Part shown: piece after piece, positions 25,868 to 33,778 of the stretch
How positions within the stretch are numbered: the stretch's first letter is position 1
How the letters are laid out: each line of letters begins with the position of its first letter
Assembly: GCA_946056135.1 (NCBI GenBank)
Contig: CAMGIN010000005.1
Location: forward strand, 1-52,841
DNA from: an uncultured bacterium
GTDB taxonomy: Bacteria; Bacillota; Clostridia; Oscillospirales; Oscillospiraceae
Reading direction: 5' to 3'
DNA length: 52,841 nucleotides
Made by a program: the position numbers and the translations under genes
The notes under the pieces: generated by a model
Seen by the model: the letters and a program-made list of their open reading frames with translations, nothing else
Databases searched by the model: none
Told to the model about the DNA's origin: nothing

Positions 25868-26812
25868 ATGCACTACTACTTCGCTCCCATGGAGGGGCTG
25901 ACGGACAGCGTGTTCCGGCGTCTCCACCACCAGTATTTCCCTGGCGTGGACCGGTATTATATGCCCTTCCTCTCCCCCACCGTTCACCGGAGCCTGAGCC
26001 ACAAGGAGGAACGGGAACTGCCCAGGGCGGACAGCGTGGATTTCAGGGCGGTTCCCCAGATTCTGACCAAAAGCCCGGAAGATTTCCTCTGGGCGGCCCA
26101 GATCTGCCGGGATCGAGGTTATGATGAGATCAACCTGAATGTAGGCTGTCCCTCCGGCACCGTAGTGGCCAAGGGCAAGGGCAGCGGTATGCTCCGGGAC
26201 CTGGATTCGCTGGACGCCTTTCTGGAGGAAGTGTTCCGGAAGACGCCTCTGCCCGTCTCCGTCAAGACCCGGCTGGGATTGGAAAGCCCGGAGGAATTTC
26301 CTGCCATTCTGGAAATCTACAACCGATACCCCATCCGGGAGCTGATTGTGCACCCCAGAGTGCGCAAACAGTTCTACAACGGGGACGTAGACATGGAAAT
26401 GTTTGCCTACGCCGTAACGCACAGCAACAATCCCCTGTGCTACAACGGAAATCTCTTTTCCCTGGCCCAAATACATTCGCTTCAGACACGCTTTCCCCAA
26501 CCGCTATCCGTCATGATCGGGCGGGGACTCATCGCGGATCCCGGAATGCTCTCCGGCGGTACCAATATCGCTTTGCTGGAGCGCTTCATGAACGAGCTGC
26601 TGGAAACCTACGAAGCGGACTTCGGCGGCAGCCGCAACGCCATGTTCCGGCTGAAGGAGCATTGGAGCTATCTGCACACCCGCTTTATTGGCTGCGAAAG
26701 GCTGTGGAAGCGGCTGCGGAAAACCACAGACGTTTCCGAGTTCAGAGCCATCACCGCCGAGATCTTCCATACCCTTCCCCTGATTGAACCCAAAAAAGTC
26801 CCCGCTGAATGA
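25868..26812 (+). CDS. tRNA-dihydrouridine synthase family protein
   Basis: A 314-residue FMN-dependent tRNA-dihydrouridine synthase, reducing uridines in the D-loop with NADPH. FMN-site APMEGLTD is at 6-13; INLNVGCPSGTVVAKGKGSGML follows with catalytic C94; VSVKTRLGL, LIVHPRVRKQFYNG and VMIGRGLIADPGML complete the barrel. The length matches the Firmicute short form. ATG 25868 follows TTGGAG (25855-25860), which adjoins the repeat. Its stop codon lies within the terminator hairpin. Which D-loop position it modifies cannot be told. Confidence 0.93.
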   Translation: MHYYFAPMEGLTDSVFRRLHHQYFPGVDRYYMPFLSPTVHRSLSHKEERELPRADSVDFRAVPQILTKSPEDFLWAAQICRDRGYDEINLNVGCPSGTVVAKGKGSGMLRDLDSLDAFLEEVFRKTPLPVSVKTRLGLESPEEFPAILEIYNRYPIRELIVHPRVRKQFYNGDVDMEMFAYAVTHSNNPLCYNGNLFSLAQIHSLQTRFPQPLSVMIGRGLIADPGMLSGGTNIALLERFMNELLETYEADFGGSRNAMFRLKEHWSYLHTRFIGCERLWKRLRKTTDVSEFRAITAEIFHTLPLIEPKKVPAE

Positions 26813-26830
26813 TCCAGCGGGGACTTTTGG
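26791..26830. terminator. Bidirectional terminator between dus and the parvulin gene
   Basis: Arms AAAAGTCCCCGCTG (26794-26807) and CAGCGGGGACTTTT (26815-26828), with a T-run on either side depending on strand. The dus stop codon (26810-26812) lies in the loop. Confidence 0.9.
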
Positions 26831-26845
26831 GTTCCGTAAGGGAGA

Positions 26846-28411
26846 TTAGCCGAGAGCCACATACCCCAGGGTGATCTTACTGTAATCCACTTCCATGGGA
26901 TAGGTCTCATTCAGGTCGATAAGCATCTGATTGATCTGTTCCTTTTTCCAGTCGCTTTCGGCGTAGTACTTCCACTGAGGGCTGCTGCCGCCGAAGTACA
27001 TGACGTGGTAGCCAAACTGGGTCTTCACCAGACCGTAATCGCCGACCTGTCGGCTTTCATCGAAGCACCAGTCGTTGAATTCCTGCACCATCTGGCCCTC
27101 GTAGACATTCTCATACAGGCCGCCATTGGTGTTGGAGCCGCCGTCCTGGGATTTTTCGTTTGCCAGAGCGGCAAAGCTTTCCTCGGTCTTCTCTCCTTCC
27201 AGCCAGGCATCCAGTACCGCCTGGGCTTCTTCCTCGCAGGCTGCCCATTCCTCATCGGAATAGGTGGTGGTGCCGTCTTCACCGGTGGTGCCGCCCTCTG
27301 GGCCGATCAGAATGTGGCGCACATTCACGAACATGCCATCCTTCGTGATGCCGTTTTCGCTGTACTCCGCTTCATGGGCAGCGAAGAACGCCTCCAGCTC
27401 CTGCTCTGTGGGAATCATTTTGTCAGTGGTATCGGCATAGTAGGGCGCGCCCCGGTAATAGCCCTCCTGATAGGCCGCAAAGTCGTCAAAACCCGCGCCG
27501 GGACCGATGTTATGCAGCAGCAGCTCATCCAGGGTCATGCCATAATACGCGGCGTCTTCCTCCAGAGAAGCACGCAGATTGTCCAGGTTTTCCCGATCCT
27601 CCGGGTCCATTTCCAGGCCGTTTTCCTGGGCCATGGCCGCCATGCCCTGGATCTGCTGCCAGTTATTCAGGGCGCACTGCAGGAAATACTGCTGCCAAGT
27701 CATATTGTCGCCCTCCAGGGACAGCTGGGTGTCCAGGGGCTGGGTATAATCCAGGCCGAAATAAGGGGCGTAGGCGCCGTAGGTGTTCAGGAATCCCTGA
27801 ACCTCCATCCAGTAGTAGACCTGGAGCTGGCTGTTGGTCAGCTCCAGATCCCCAATGGTGGCCACGACAACATCCTTGTTGGCAGCGGCCTCCTCGTCGG
27901 AGACGGTATAGCTGCCCTTGCAGGTGACGTCATCGGGGTTGCCGTCGGCGGGAATGGTGGCCGGGGCTTCGGTGGCTTCGGTCTCCATCTGGGCTTCCCC
28001 TGTGGTTTCCGCAACCGCATCCGTCTTCTTTCCGCTCATACCTGCCACAATCAACGCGATCAGCACTGCCAGCACCACTACCACTGCTGTGACAGCCAGC
28101 GCGATCTTGCCGGGAGTCGCCTTGAGACCCTCCTTAATCTCAGAGGAAGGGCTTTCCTCTGCGGATGCAGTCTCCTCAGCAGAAGCGGCTTCCTCAACGG
28201 GAGCAGTCTCCTCAACGGGGGCAGTCTCCTCAGCGGGAGCGGTCTCCTCAACGGGGGCAGCCTCCTCAACTGGAGCGGTCTCCTCAACGGGAGCGGTCTC
28301 CTCAGTGGGAATGATCTGTTCATTCCCTTCTTCAGCAAATTTTTGTCCGCACTTCGGGCAGAAGACTCCGTCATCCGGAATTTCTCCCTGGCAATATTTG
28401 CAAACTTTCAT
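26846..28411 (-). CDS. Zinc-ribbon, membrane-anchored peptidyl-prolyl isomerase (PpiC/SurA type)
   Basis: A 521-residue protein with an unusual layout. An N-terminal zinc ribbon (C4, C7, C18, C21: CKYC...CPKC) is followed by a repeat of E-E-T-A-P-V-type hexapeptides (about 36-87), a membrane helix at about 103-125, a SurA-like helical region and a parvulin domain (about 340-480; VRHILIGPEGG..., EKSQDGGSNTNGGLYENV, FGYHVMYFGG). The parvulin part would lie outside and assist folding of secreted proteins, like PrsA, but here there is a membrane anchor instead of a lipobox and a cytoplasmic zinc ribbon. ATG 28411 follows GAGG. It has its own promoter. Confidence 0.85.
   Translation of the reverse strand: MKVCKYCQGEIPDDGVFCPKCGQKFAEEGNEQIIPTEETAPVEETAPVEEAAPVEETAPAEETAPVEETAPVEEAASAEETASAEESPSSEIKEGLKATPGKIALAVTAVVVVLAVLIALIVAGMSGKKTDAVAETTGEAQMETEATEAPATIPADGNPDDVTCKGSYTVSDEEAAANKDVVVATIGDLELTNSQLQVYYWMEVQGFLNTYGAYAPYFGLDYTQPLDTQLSLEGDNMTWQQYFLQCALNNWQQIQGMAAMAQENGLEMDPEDRENLDNLRASLEEDAAYYGMTLDELLLHNIGPGAGFDDFAAYQEGYYRGAPYYADTTDKMIPTEQELEAFFAAHEAEYSENGITKDGMFVNVRHILIGPEGGTTGEDGTTTYSDEEWAACEEEAQAVLDAWLEGEKTEESFAALANEKSQDGGSNTNGGLYENVYEGQMVQEFNDWCFDESRQVGDYGLVKTQFGYHVMYFGGSSPQWKYYAESDWKKEQINQMLIDLNETYPMEVDYSKITLGYVALG
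28151..28306 (-). repeat. In-gene 18-base tandem repeat coding E-E-[TA]-A-[PS]-[VA]
   Basis: About eight in-frame copies within the parvulin gene encode an acidic, Pro/Ala-rich, probably disordered linker of about 52 residues between zinc ribbon and membrane helix. The number of copies is likely to vary between strains. Confidence 0.85.
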
Positions 28412-28455
28412 GAAACAACCTCATTTCTCCGTAATTCGGGTAGTCATTCCCGCAC

Positions 28456-28484
28456 AGTTTACCACGAAACAGCCATAAATGCAA
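28456..28484 (-). promoter_or_regulatory. Promoter of the parvulin gene
   Basis: On the minus strand TTGCAT (28479-28484), 17-base spacer, TAAACT (28456-28461). Confidence 0.7.
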
Positions 28485-28576
28485 GGCAGATAACAGATAA
28501 TTTACAAAATCTCTTTTTCGTCTCTTTTCCCTGGAATGGGGCTTCTGCCGTACCCCGTTTTTCCTGATATCCATAC

Positions 28577-28605
28577 TTGCAAATACCCCGTAAAAATGGT
28601 AATAT
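28577..28605 (+). promoter_or_regulatory. Promoter of miaB
   Basis: TTGCAA (28577-28582), 17-base spacer, TAATAT (28600-28605), about 35 bases before the start codon. Confidence 0.7.
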
Positions 28606-28639
28606 AAATGATTGATAACGTTTCTTCGGAGGATTCCCC

Positions 28640-30052
28640 ATGAATACCAAAACCACTGTCATTTCCCAGGCCCAGCTGGATGCCCAGTTTGCCTATTGTG
28701 ATAAAATCGCCGCCTATTGGCAGAGCCAAGGCATCGTCCCCACCGCTTATGTGGAGACCTACGGCTGCCAGCAGAATGAGGCGGATTCCGAAAAGCTCCG
28801 GGGGTATCTGGCCCAGAGCGGCTATCGCATGGGTTCCGACCCCGAAGGAGCCGATGTGGTAGTCATGAATACCTGTGCCATCCGGGAGCACGCGGAGCAG
28901 CGGGTCTTCGGCAACCTGGGGGCTTTGACCCACACCAAGCGCCGCCACCCTGGGCAGAAGATCTTCCTGTGCGGCTGCATGGCAGGCGAATCCAAGGTAT
29001 CTGACCGGATCCGGCAGAGCTATCCCCATGTGGACGGTGTCTTTTCCACCCACCACCTGTGGCAGTTCCCGGAGATTCTGTGGAATGTCCTCAGCGGAAA
29101 GAAGCGGCAGTTTTTTGTGGCCGACGAGCCCGGCTCCATCGCCGAGGGCATCCCTCAGGTGCGGGACTCCCAGCTGAAGGCCTGGGTGTCCATCATGTAC
29201 GGCTGCAACAACTTCTGCACCTACTGCATCGTCCCCTATGTCCGGGGCCGGGAGCGCAGCCGCCAGCCGGAGGACATCCTTCGAGAGTGCCGGGAGCTGG
29301 TGGAAAGCGGTGTCAAGGACATCACCCTGCTGGGCCAGAACGTCAACTCCTACGGCAAGGACCTTGGCGGCAGCATGGACTTTGCAGACCTGCTGGCGGC
29401 CATTGCCCAGATTCCTGGGGACTTCCTGATCCGCTTTATGACCAGCCACCCCAGAGACGCCTCCCAAAAGCTCTTTGACACCATGGCGCGCTACCCCAAG
29501 ATCGCCAAGCAGCTGCACCTGCCCTTCCAATCCGGCTCCACCCGGGTACTGAAAGCCATGAACCGTCACTATGACCGGGAGACTTACCTGGAAAAGGTAT
29601 TGTATGCCAAACAGATCATGCCAGAGCTGGTACTGACCTCCGACGTCATTGTGGGCTTCCCCGGGGAGACCGAGGAAGAATTTGAGGAAACCCTCTCTCT
29701 CATACAGCAGGTTCACTACGACAGCCTGTTCACCTTCATCTTCTCCCCCCGCCCTGGCACCCCGGCAGCCTCCATGGAGGACGCCACGCCCAAGGAGGAG
29801 AAAAACCGCCGCTTTGACAAGCTCTGTGCAGTGCAGAACGCCATCTCCGAGGAGATTCATAACAGCTATATCGGCAAGACCATGCGATGCCTGGTGGACG
29901 GCAGGGACAAAGATCAGCTCACTGCCCGAACCGAGGGCGGACGGCTGGTACGCTTTGCCGGCTGCGACGAGCTCATCGGCACCTTCCAAGAAATCACCAT
30001 CACTGGCGCAACAACCTGGAGCCTGACAGGGGAAATGCAAAATGCCAAATGA
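28640..30052 (+). CDS. miaB: tRNA-2-methylthio-N6-dimethylallyladenosine synthase
   Basis: A 470-residue radical SAM methylthiotransferase, adding a methylthio group to i6A37 of tRNAs that read UNN codons. The N-terminal UPF0004 domain binds the second 4Fe-4S cluster (C43 in ETYGCQQNEAD, C78 in NTCAIREHA, C112 in LCGCMA). The radical SAM CxxxCxxC is C189, C193, C196 (YGCNNFCTYCIVPY), and a TRAM domain ends the protein. ATG 28640 follows CGGAGGA. It shares the pathway with miaA further on, which makes its substrate. A repeat cluster separates it from mutS. Confidence 0.95.
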   Translation: MNTKTTVISQAQLDAQFAYCDKIAAYWQSQGIVPTAYVETYGCQQNEADSEKLRGYLAQSGYRMGSDPEGADVVVMNTCAIREHAEQRVFGNLGALTHTKRRHPGQKIFLCGCMAGESKVSDRIRQSYPHVDGVFSTHHLWQFPEILWNVLSGKKRQFFVADEPGSIAEGIPQVRDSQLKAWVSIMYGCNNFCTYCIVPYVRGRERSRQPEDILRECRELVESGVKDITLLGQNVNSYGKDLGGSMDFADLLAAIAQIPGDFLIRFMTSHPRDASQKLFDTMARYPKIAKQLHLPFQSGSTRVLKAMNRHYDRETYLEKVLYAKQIMPELVLTSDVIVGFPGETEEEFEETLSLIQQVHYDSLFTFIFSPRPGTPAASMEDATPKEEKNRRFDKLCAVQNAISEEIHNSYIGKTMRCLVDGRDKDQLTARTEGGRLVRFAGCDELIGTFQEITITGATTWSLTGEMQNAK

Positions 30053-30089
30053 ATTCTTGTTTTCTCTCCTTTTTGACAAATTCTGTACT

Positions 30090-30370
30090 ATTCAGTCGGG
30101 GTAGAGCGTTTTGCGTAAATGATCGTTTATCGCACCAAGGTACGTCTACCACTGTCATTGCGAGGAGCGCAGCGACGTGGCAATCCGTTTCCCTAAATGT
30201 CAATATTTTTGAGCATTTCGGTAAAATCAGCCTGTGCAAAGGGGAAACGGATTGCCACACCAGCGTGCGCGCTGGTTCGCAATGACAGCGGTAGTCGGTA
30301 CCCTGGCAGAACCATCGCACGTTAGTGTTATAAACGATCAATTATATGAGGAATCAAGACACGACTGAAT
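30090..30370. mobile_element. Composite MITE-like element with outer and inner inverted ends
   Basis: The outer motif ATTCAGTCG (30090-30098) is inverted at 30362-30370 (CGACTGAAT). Inside, TAAATGATCGTTTAT (30116-30130) faces ATAAACGATCAATTAT (30330-30345). Within these lies a further long inverted repeat whose arms begin TGTCATTGCGA and reach GGCAATCCGTTTCCC. No coding sequence is present. It occupies most of the 30053-30468 gap between miaB and mutS. Confidence 0.75.
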
Positions 30371-30418
30371 CGTTGCCAAATTCTAATTTGTTTTTTCATC
30401 CGCAGAGCGGATACCATC

Positions 30419-30453
30419 ATTTTGCATTCTGCATTCAGCATTCTGCATTTTAA
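30419..30453. repeat. Single-arm heptamer array (ATTCTGC/ATTCAGC type)
   Basis: Units ATTTTGC, ATTCTGC, ATTCAGC, ATTCTGC, ATTTTAA run in perfect seven-base phase and end at the mutS ribosome binding site. They are the reverse complement of the units at 25716. Confidence 0.8.
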
Positions 30454-30468
30454 AGAAGGATGGTGCTT

Positions 30469-33072
30469 ATGGCCACCAACGAAAAAGAGCTTACGCCCAT
30501 GCGTCGGCAGTATTATGAGATGAAGGAGCGCCACCGGGACTGCATCCTGTTCTTCCGCCTGGGGGACTTCTATGAGATGTTCGACGAGGACGCCAAGCTG
30601 GCGGCCCGGGAGTTGGACCTGACCCTGACCACCCGGGACCGGGGCAAACCCAAAGAGGAACAGACCCCCATGTGCGGGGTGCCCTACCACAGCGTGGATT
30701 CCTATATCGCAAGGCTTGTCCAGAAGGGCTACAAGGTGGCCATCTGCGAGCAGATGGAAGACCCGGCCACTGCCAAAGGCTTGGTAGAGCGGGACATCAC
30801 CCGCATCGTCACCCCCGGCACCGTCACCGAAAGCTGCATGCTGGACGAGAATAAGAATAACTACTTAGGCTGCATCTACAGCGAAAGCGGCCGGTTCGGT
30901 CTGGCCTTCTGCGACGTGTCCACCGGCGCGTTTTTCGCCACCGTTTGCTCCGATCCCCAGAACGTGGCCTCGGAGCTGGGTCGATTTGCTCCCAGCGAGG
31001 TCATCCGCTACGGTTCCAATGTGGACTGCGAGCCCATCGAGGACGCCATCTTCCGCCGGTTAAACTGCTGCGTGGACGAGGGAAAATCGGAACTGTTCCA
31101 GCTGGAAGCCGCCGAAGCGCTGCTGGAACAGCATTTTGGCAAAGACCTTTCCCAGCTGGGCCTTGCCGGGATGCCCGCCGCAGTCATTGCCAGCGGCGCG
31201 CTGCTGCAGACCCTTTTAACCCTGCAAAAAAATGACCTGGCTCACATCCGGGAGCTGCAATACTACACCGCAGGCCGCTTTATGGAGCTGGACATGGACG
31301 CCCGGCGGAACCTGGAGCTCACCGAGACCATGCGCTCCAAGGAAAAGAAGGGTACCCTGCTGTGGGTGCTGGACAAGACCCACACCGCCATGGGCGGGCG
31401 GATGCTCCGATCCTGGCTGGAAAAACCCCTTCTGGACCCGGTGGAGATCACCCGCCGCCACAGCGCCGTGGAGGAGCTGGTGGATTCCGTCATGGTCCGG
31501 GGGGAACTGGAGGAAGCCCTGCGGGAGGTCACGGACTTAGAACGCGTCATGACCCGGATCGTCACCGGCACCGTCAACTGCCGGGATCTGCTGGGTCTGG
31601 CAAGAGGCTTCCGGGCACTGCCGGAGGTGAAGGCCCAGCTGCAAAAATGCGACGCACCCCTGCTGAGGAAGCTGGAGCAGGCCATCGACCCCCTGACGGA
31701 CTGCGCGGATCGGATCGAAAACACCATCGTGGACGATCCTCCCCTGACCATCCGGGAGGGCGGCATCATCCGCAAGGGGGCCAATGAAGAAGCGGACCGG
31801 CTCCGGGACATCATGGAGGGCGGCAGCGGCACCATCGCCGCCATCGAAGCCTCCGAGCGGGAGAAAACCGGCATCCGCACCTTAAAAGTGGGCTTCAACC
31901 GGGTGTTCGGCTATTATATTGAAGTTTCCAAATCCTTTATGGACCAGGTTCCGGCGAACTATGTCCGCAAGCAGACCCTGGCCAACTGCGAGCGCTACAT
32001 CACCCAGGAGCTGAAGGAGCTGGAAAACCAGGTCCTCACCGCCAAGGACCGGCTGACTGCCCTGGAATACCAGATCTTCACCCAGCTGCGGGAATTCCTG
32101 GCCCAGCAGGCCGCCCGGGTGCAGCAGACCGCTGCCGCCGTGGCTGCGGCGGATACCCTGTGCAGTCTCGCCGCCGTGGCAGTCCAGCGGGGCTACTGCC
32201 GTCCCGAGATCACCCTGGGCCGGGAGATTGCCATCACCGACGGCCGCCATCCTGTTGTGGAGGCCATGCTGAAGGATTCCCTGTTCGTGCCCAACGACAC
32301 CCATTTAGGGTCCGACGACAACACCGTATGCATCATCACCGGCCCCAACATGGCCGGTAAATCCACCTACATGCGCCAGGTGGCCCTGATTGTGCTGATG
32401 GCCCAGATGGGCTCCTTCGTCCCCGCAAGGTCCGCCAAAATCGGCCTGGTGGACCGGGTCTTTACAAGAATTGGCGCCAGCGACGACCTTGCTTCCGGTC
32501 AGTCCACCTTCATGGTGGAGATGGCGGAGGTGGCCACCATCCTGAAATACGCCACCTCCCGGAGCCTGCTGATCCTGGACGAGATTGGCCGGGGCACCTC
32601 CACCTACGACGGCATGGCCATTGCCCAGGCGGTGCTGGAATACGCCGCCAACCCCAAGCGTCTGGGGGCCAAGACCCTCTTCGCCACCCACTACCACGAA
32701 CTGTCCACCATTGAGGACAAACTGCCCAATGTGAAAAACTACAACATTGCCGTGAAGAAGCGGGGCGAGCAGATGATCTTCCTGCGCAAAATCGTCCCCG
32801 GCGCCACTGACGACAGCTACGGCATCGAAGTGGCGAAATTGGCGGGCATCCCAAATCCCGTTATCAACCGGGCCAGGGATATCCTGAAGGACCTGGAGAC
32901 GGAAGGTTCCGTCTCCGCTCCCCCGGCCATTAAGGAACCAGAGGATCAGGTCAGTATGCTGGATCTGACAGGACAGCGGATCATCTCCGCCCTGTCCGCC
33001 ATCTCGGTGGAGACTCTGACTCCCATCGAAGCCATGAACGAACTGTACAAGCTTAAGAAAATGTTGGATTGA
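30469..33072 (+). CDS. mutS: DNA mismatch repair protein MutS
   Basis: An 867-residue mismatch-recognition ATPase that starts mismatch repair with MutL. The mismatch-contacting F-x-E is F34-Y35-E36 (FFRLGDFYEMF); the connector, lever and clamp domains follow, then the ABC-type ATPase with Walker A GPNMAGKST at about 625-633, the STFMVEM block and Walker B LLILDEIGRGTS. ATG 30469 is eight bases after AAGAAGGA; an in-frame ATG at 30460 overlaps that site and is rejected. A CPBP protease gene starts three bases after the stop. Confidence 0.97.
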   Translation: MATNEKELTPMRRQYYEMKERHRDCILFFRLGDFYEMFDEDAKLAARELDLTLTTRDRGKPKEEQTPMCGVPYHSVDSYIARLVQKGYKVAICEQMEDPATAKGLVERDITRIVTPGTVTESCMLDENKNNYLGCIYSESGRFGLAFCDVSTGAFFATVCSDPQNVASELGRFAPSEVIRYGSNVDCEPIEDAIFRRLNCCVDEGKSELFQLEAAEALLEQHFGKDLSQLGLAGMPAAVIASGALLQTLLTLQKNDLAHIRELQYYTAGRFMELDMDARRNLELTETMRSKEKKGTLLWVLDKTHTAMGGRMLRSWLEKPLLDPVEITRRHSAVEELVDSVMVRGELEEALREVTDLERVMTRIVTGTVNCRDLLGLARGFRALPEVKAQLQKCDAPLLRKLEQAIDPLTDCADRIENTIVDDPPLTIREGGIIRKGANEEADRLRDIMEGGSGTIAAIEASEREKTGIRTLKVGFNRVFGYYIEVSKSFMDQVPANYVRKQTLANCERYITQELKELENQVLTAKDRLTALEYQIFTQLREFLAQQAARVQQTAAAVAAADTLCSLAAVAVQRGYCRPEITLGREIAITDGRHPVVEAMLKDSLFVPNDTHLGSDDNTVCIITGPNMAGKSTYMRQVALIVLMAQMGSFVPARSAKIGLVDRVFTRIGASDDLASGQSTFMVEMAEVATILKYATSRSLLILDEIGRGTSTYDGMAIAQAVLEYAANPKRLGAKTLFATHYHELSTIEDKLPNVKNYNIAVKKRGEQMIFLRKIVPGATDDSYGIEVAKLAGIPNPVINRARDILKDLETEGSVSAPPAIKEPEDQVSMLDLTGQRIISALSAISVETLTPIEAMNELYKLKKMLD

Positions 33073-33075
33073 CCT

Positions 33076-33774
33076 ATGAGCAAAAACCGCAATCTCAGCG
33101 CCCAGCCCTCCCAGAAGGAAACCCTATCCGGCTTTGGCTATCTGGCCTTTCAGCTTCTGCTGCTGCCCAGCCTGCTTACCTGGGGCAACAGGCAGTTAAC
33201 CCATCCCTTAACGGACGCGGAGCTGAATTTTACCTTCTTCCTTCTCAATTTCCTGGCAGTTTTATTGGTCTTCCACAGCTTCCTGGGCCGCTCTGCCGCT
33301 GCCCTGGGGCAGCACCCCGCCTACTTTCTCCAGGCGGTGGTGCTGGGTCTGGCCGCCTATTATGCCTGCAGTGAGACCGTCACCTGGATTATCCGACAGC
33401 TGGTACCCAGCTTTTTCAATTACAACGATGCCTCCATCGCCGCCATGAGTCAGAGTAGCTACTATCTGATGGTGGTGGGCACGGTGATCCTGGTGCCGCC
33501 GGTGGAGGAATGCCTGTACCGGGGGCTGATTTTCCGGAACCTATACGGCAGGTCCCGGTGGGCAGCTTACATTGTATCTATCCTGGCCTTTGCCCTGATC
33601 CATATCTTGGGCTATGTGGGCCAGTATTCCCCTTTGGAGCTGCTGATGGCAGTACTCCAGTATCTCCCTGCTGGGCTGTGTCTGGCCTGGGCCTACACCA
33701 AAGCTGACACCATTTTCGCCCCCATCGTCATTCACGCCGCCATCAACTATATCAGCATCCACGGTCTGAGGTGA
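33076..33774 (+). CDS. CPBP family intramembrane metalloprotease
   Basis: A 232-residue polytopic membrane protein of the CAAX protease/bacteriocin-processing (Abi/CPBP) family. The catalytic motifs are E144-E145-x-x-Y-R-G (EECLYRGLIFRN), F-A-x-x-H (FALIHI) and the C-terminal H-A-A-I-N. Bacterial CPBP proteins act in bacteriocin self-immunity, sigma-factor release or unknown processing; nothing here tells which. It is wedged between mutS (3 bases before) and mutL (4 bases after), so it must be co-expressed with mismatch repair, though a functional link is not evident. ATG 33076 is adjacent to the mutS stop. Confidence 0.9.
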   Translation: MSKNRNLSAQPSQKETLSGFGYLAFQLLLLPSLLTWGNRQLTHPLTDAELNFTFFLLNFLAVLLVFHSFLGRSAAALGQHPAYFLQAVVLGLAAYYACSETVTWIIRQLVPSFFNYNDASIAAMSQSSYYLMVVGTVILVPPVEECLYRGLIFRNLYGRSRWAAYIVSILAFALIHILGYVGQYSPLELLMAVLQYLPAGLCLAWAYTKADTIFAPIVIHAAINYISIHGLR

Positions 33775-33778
33775 CTCT

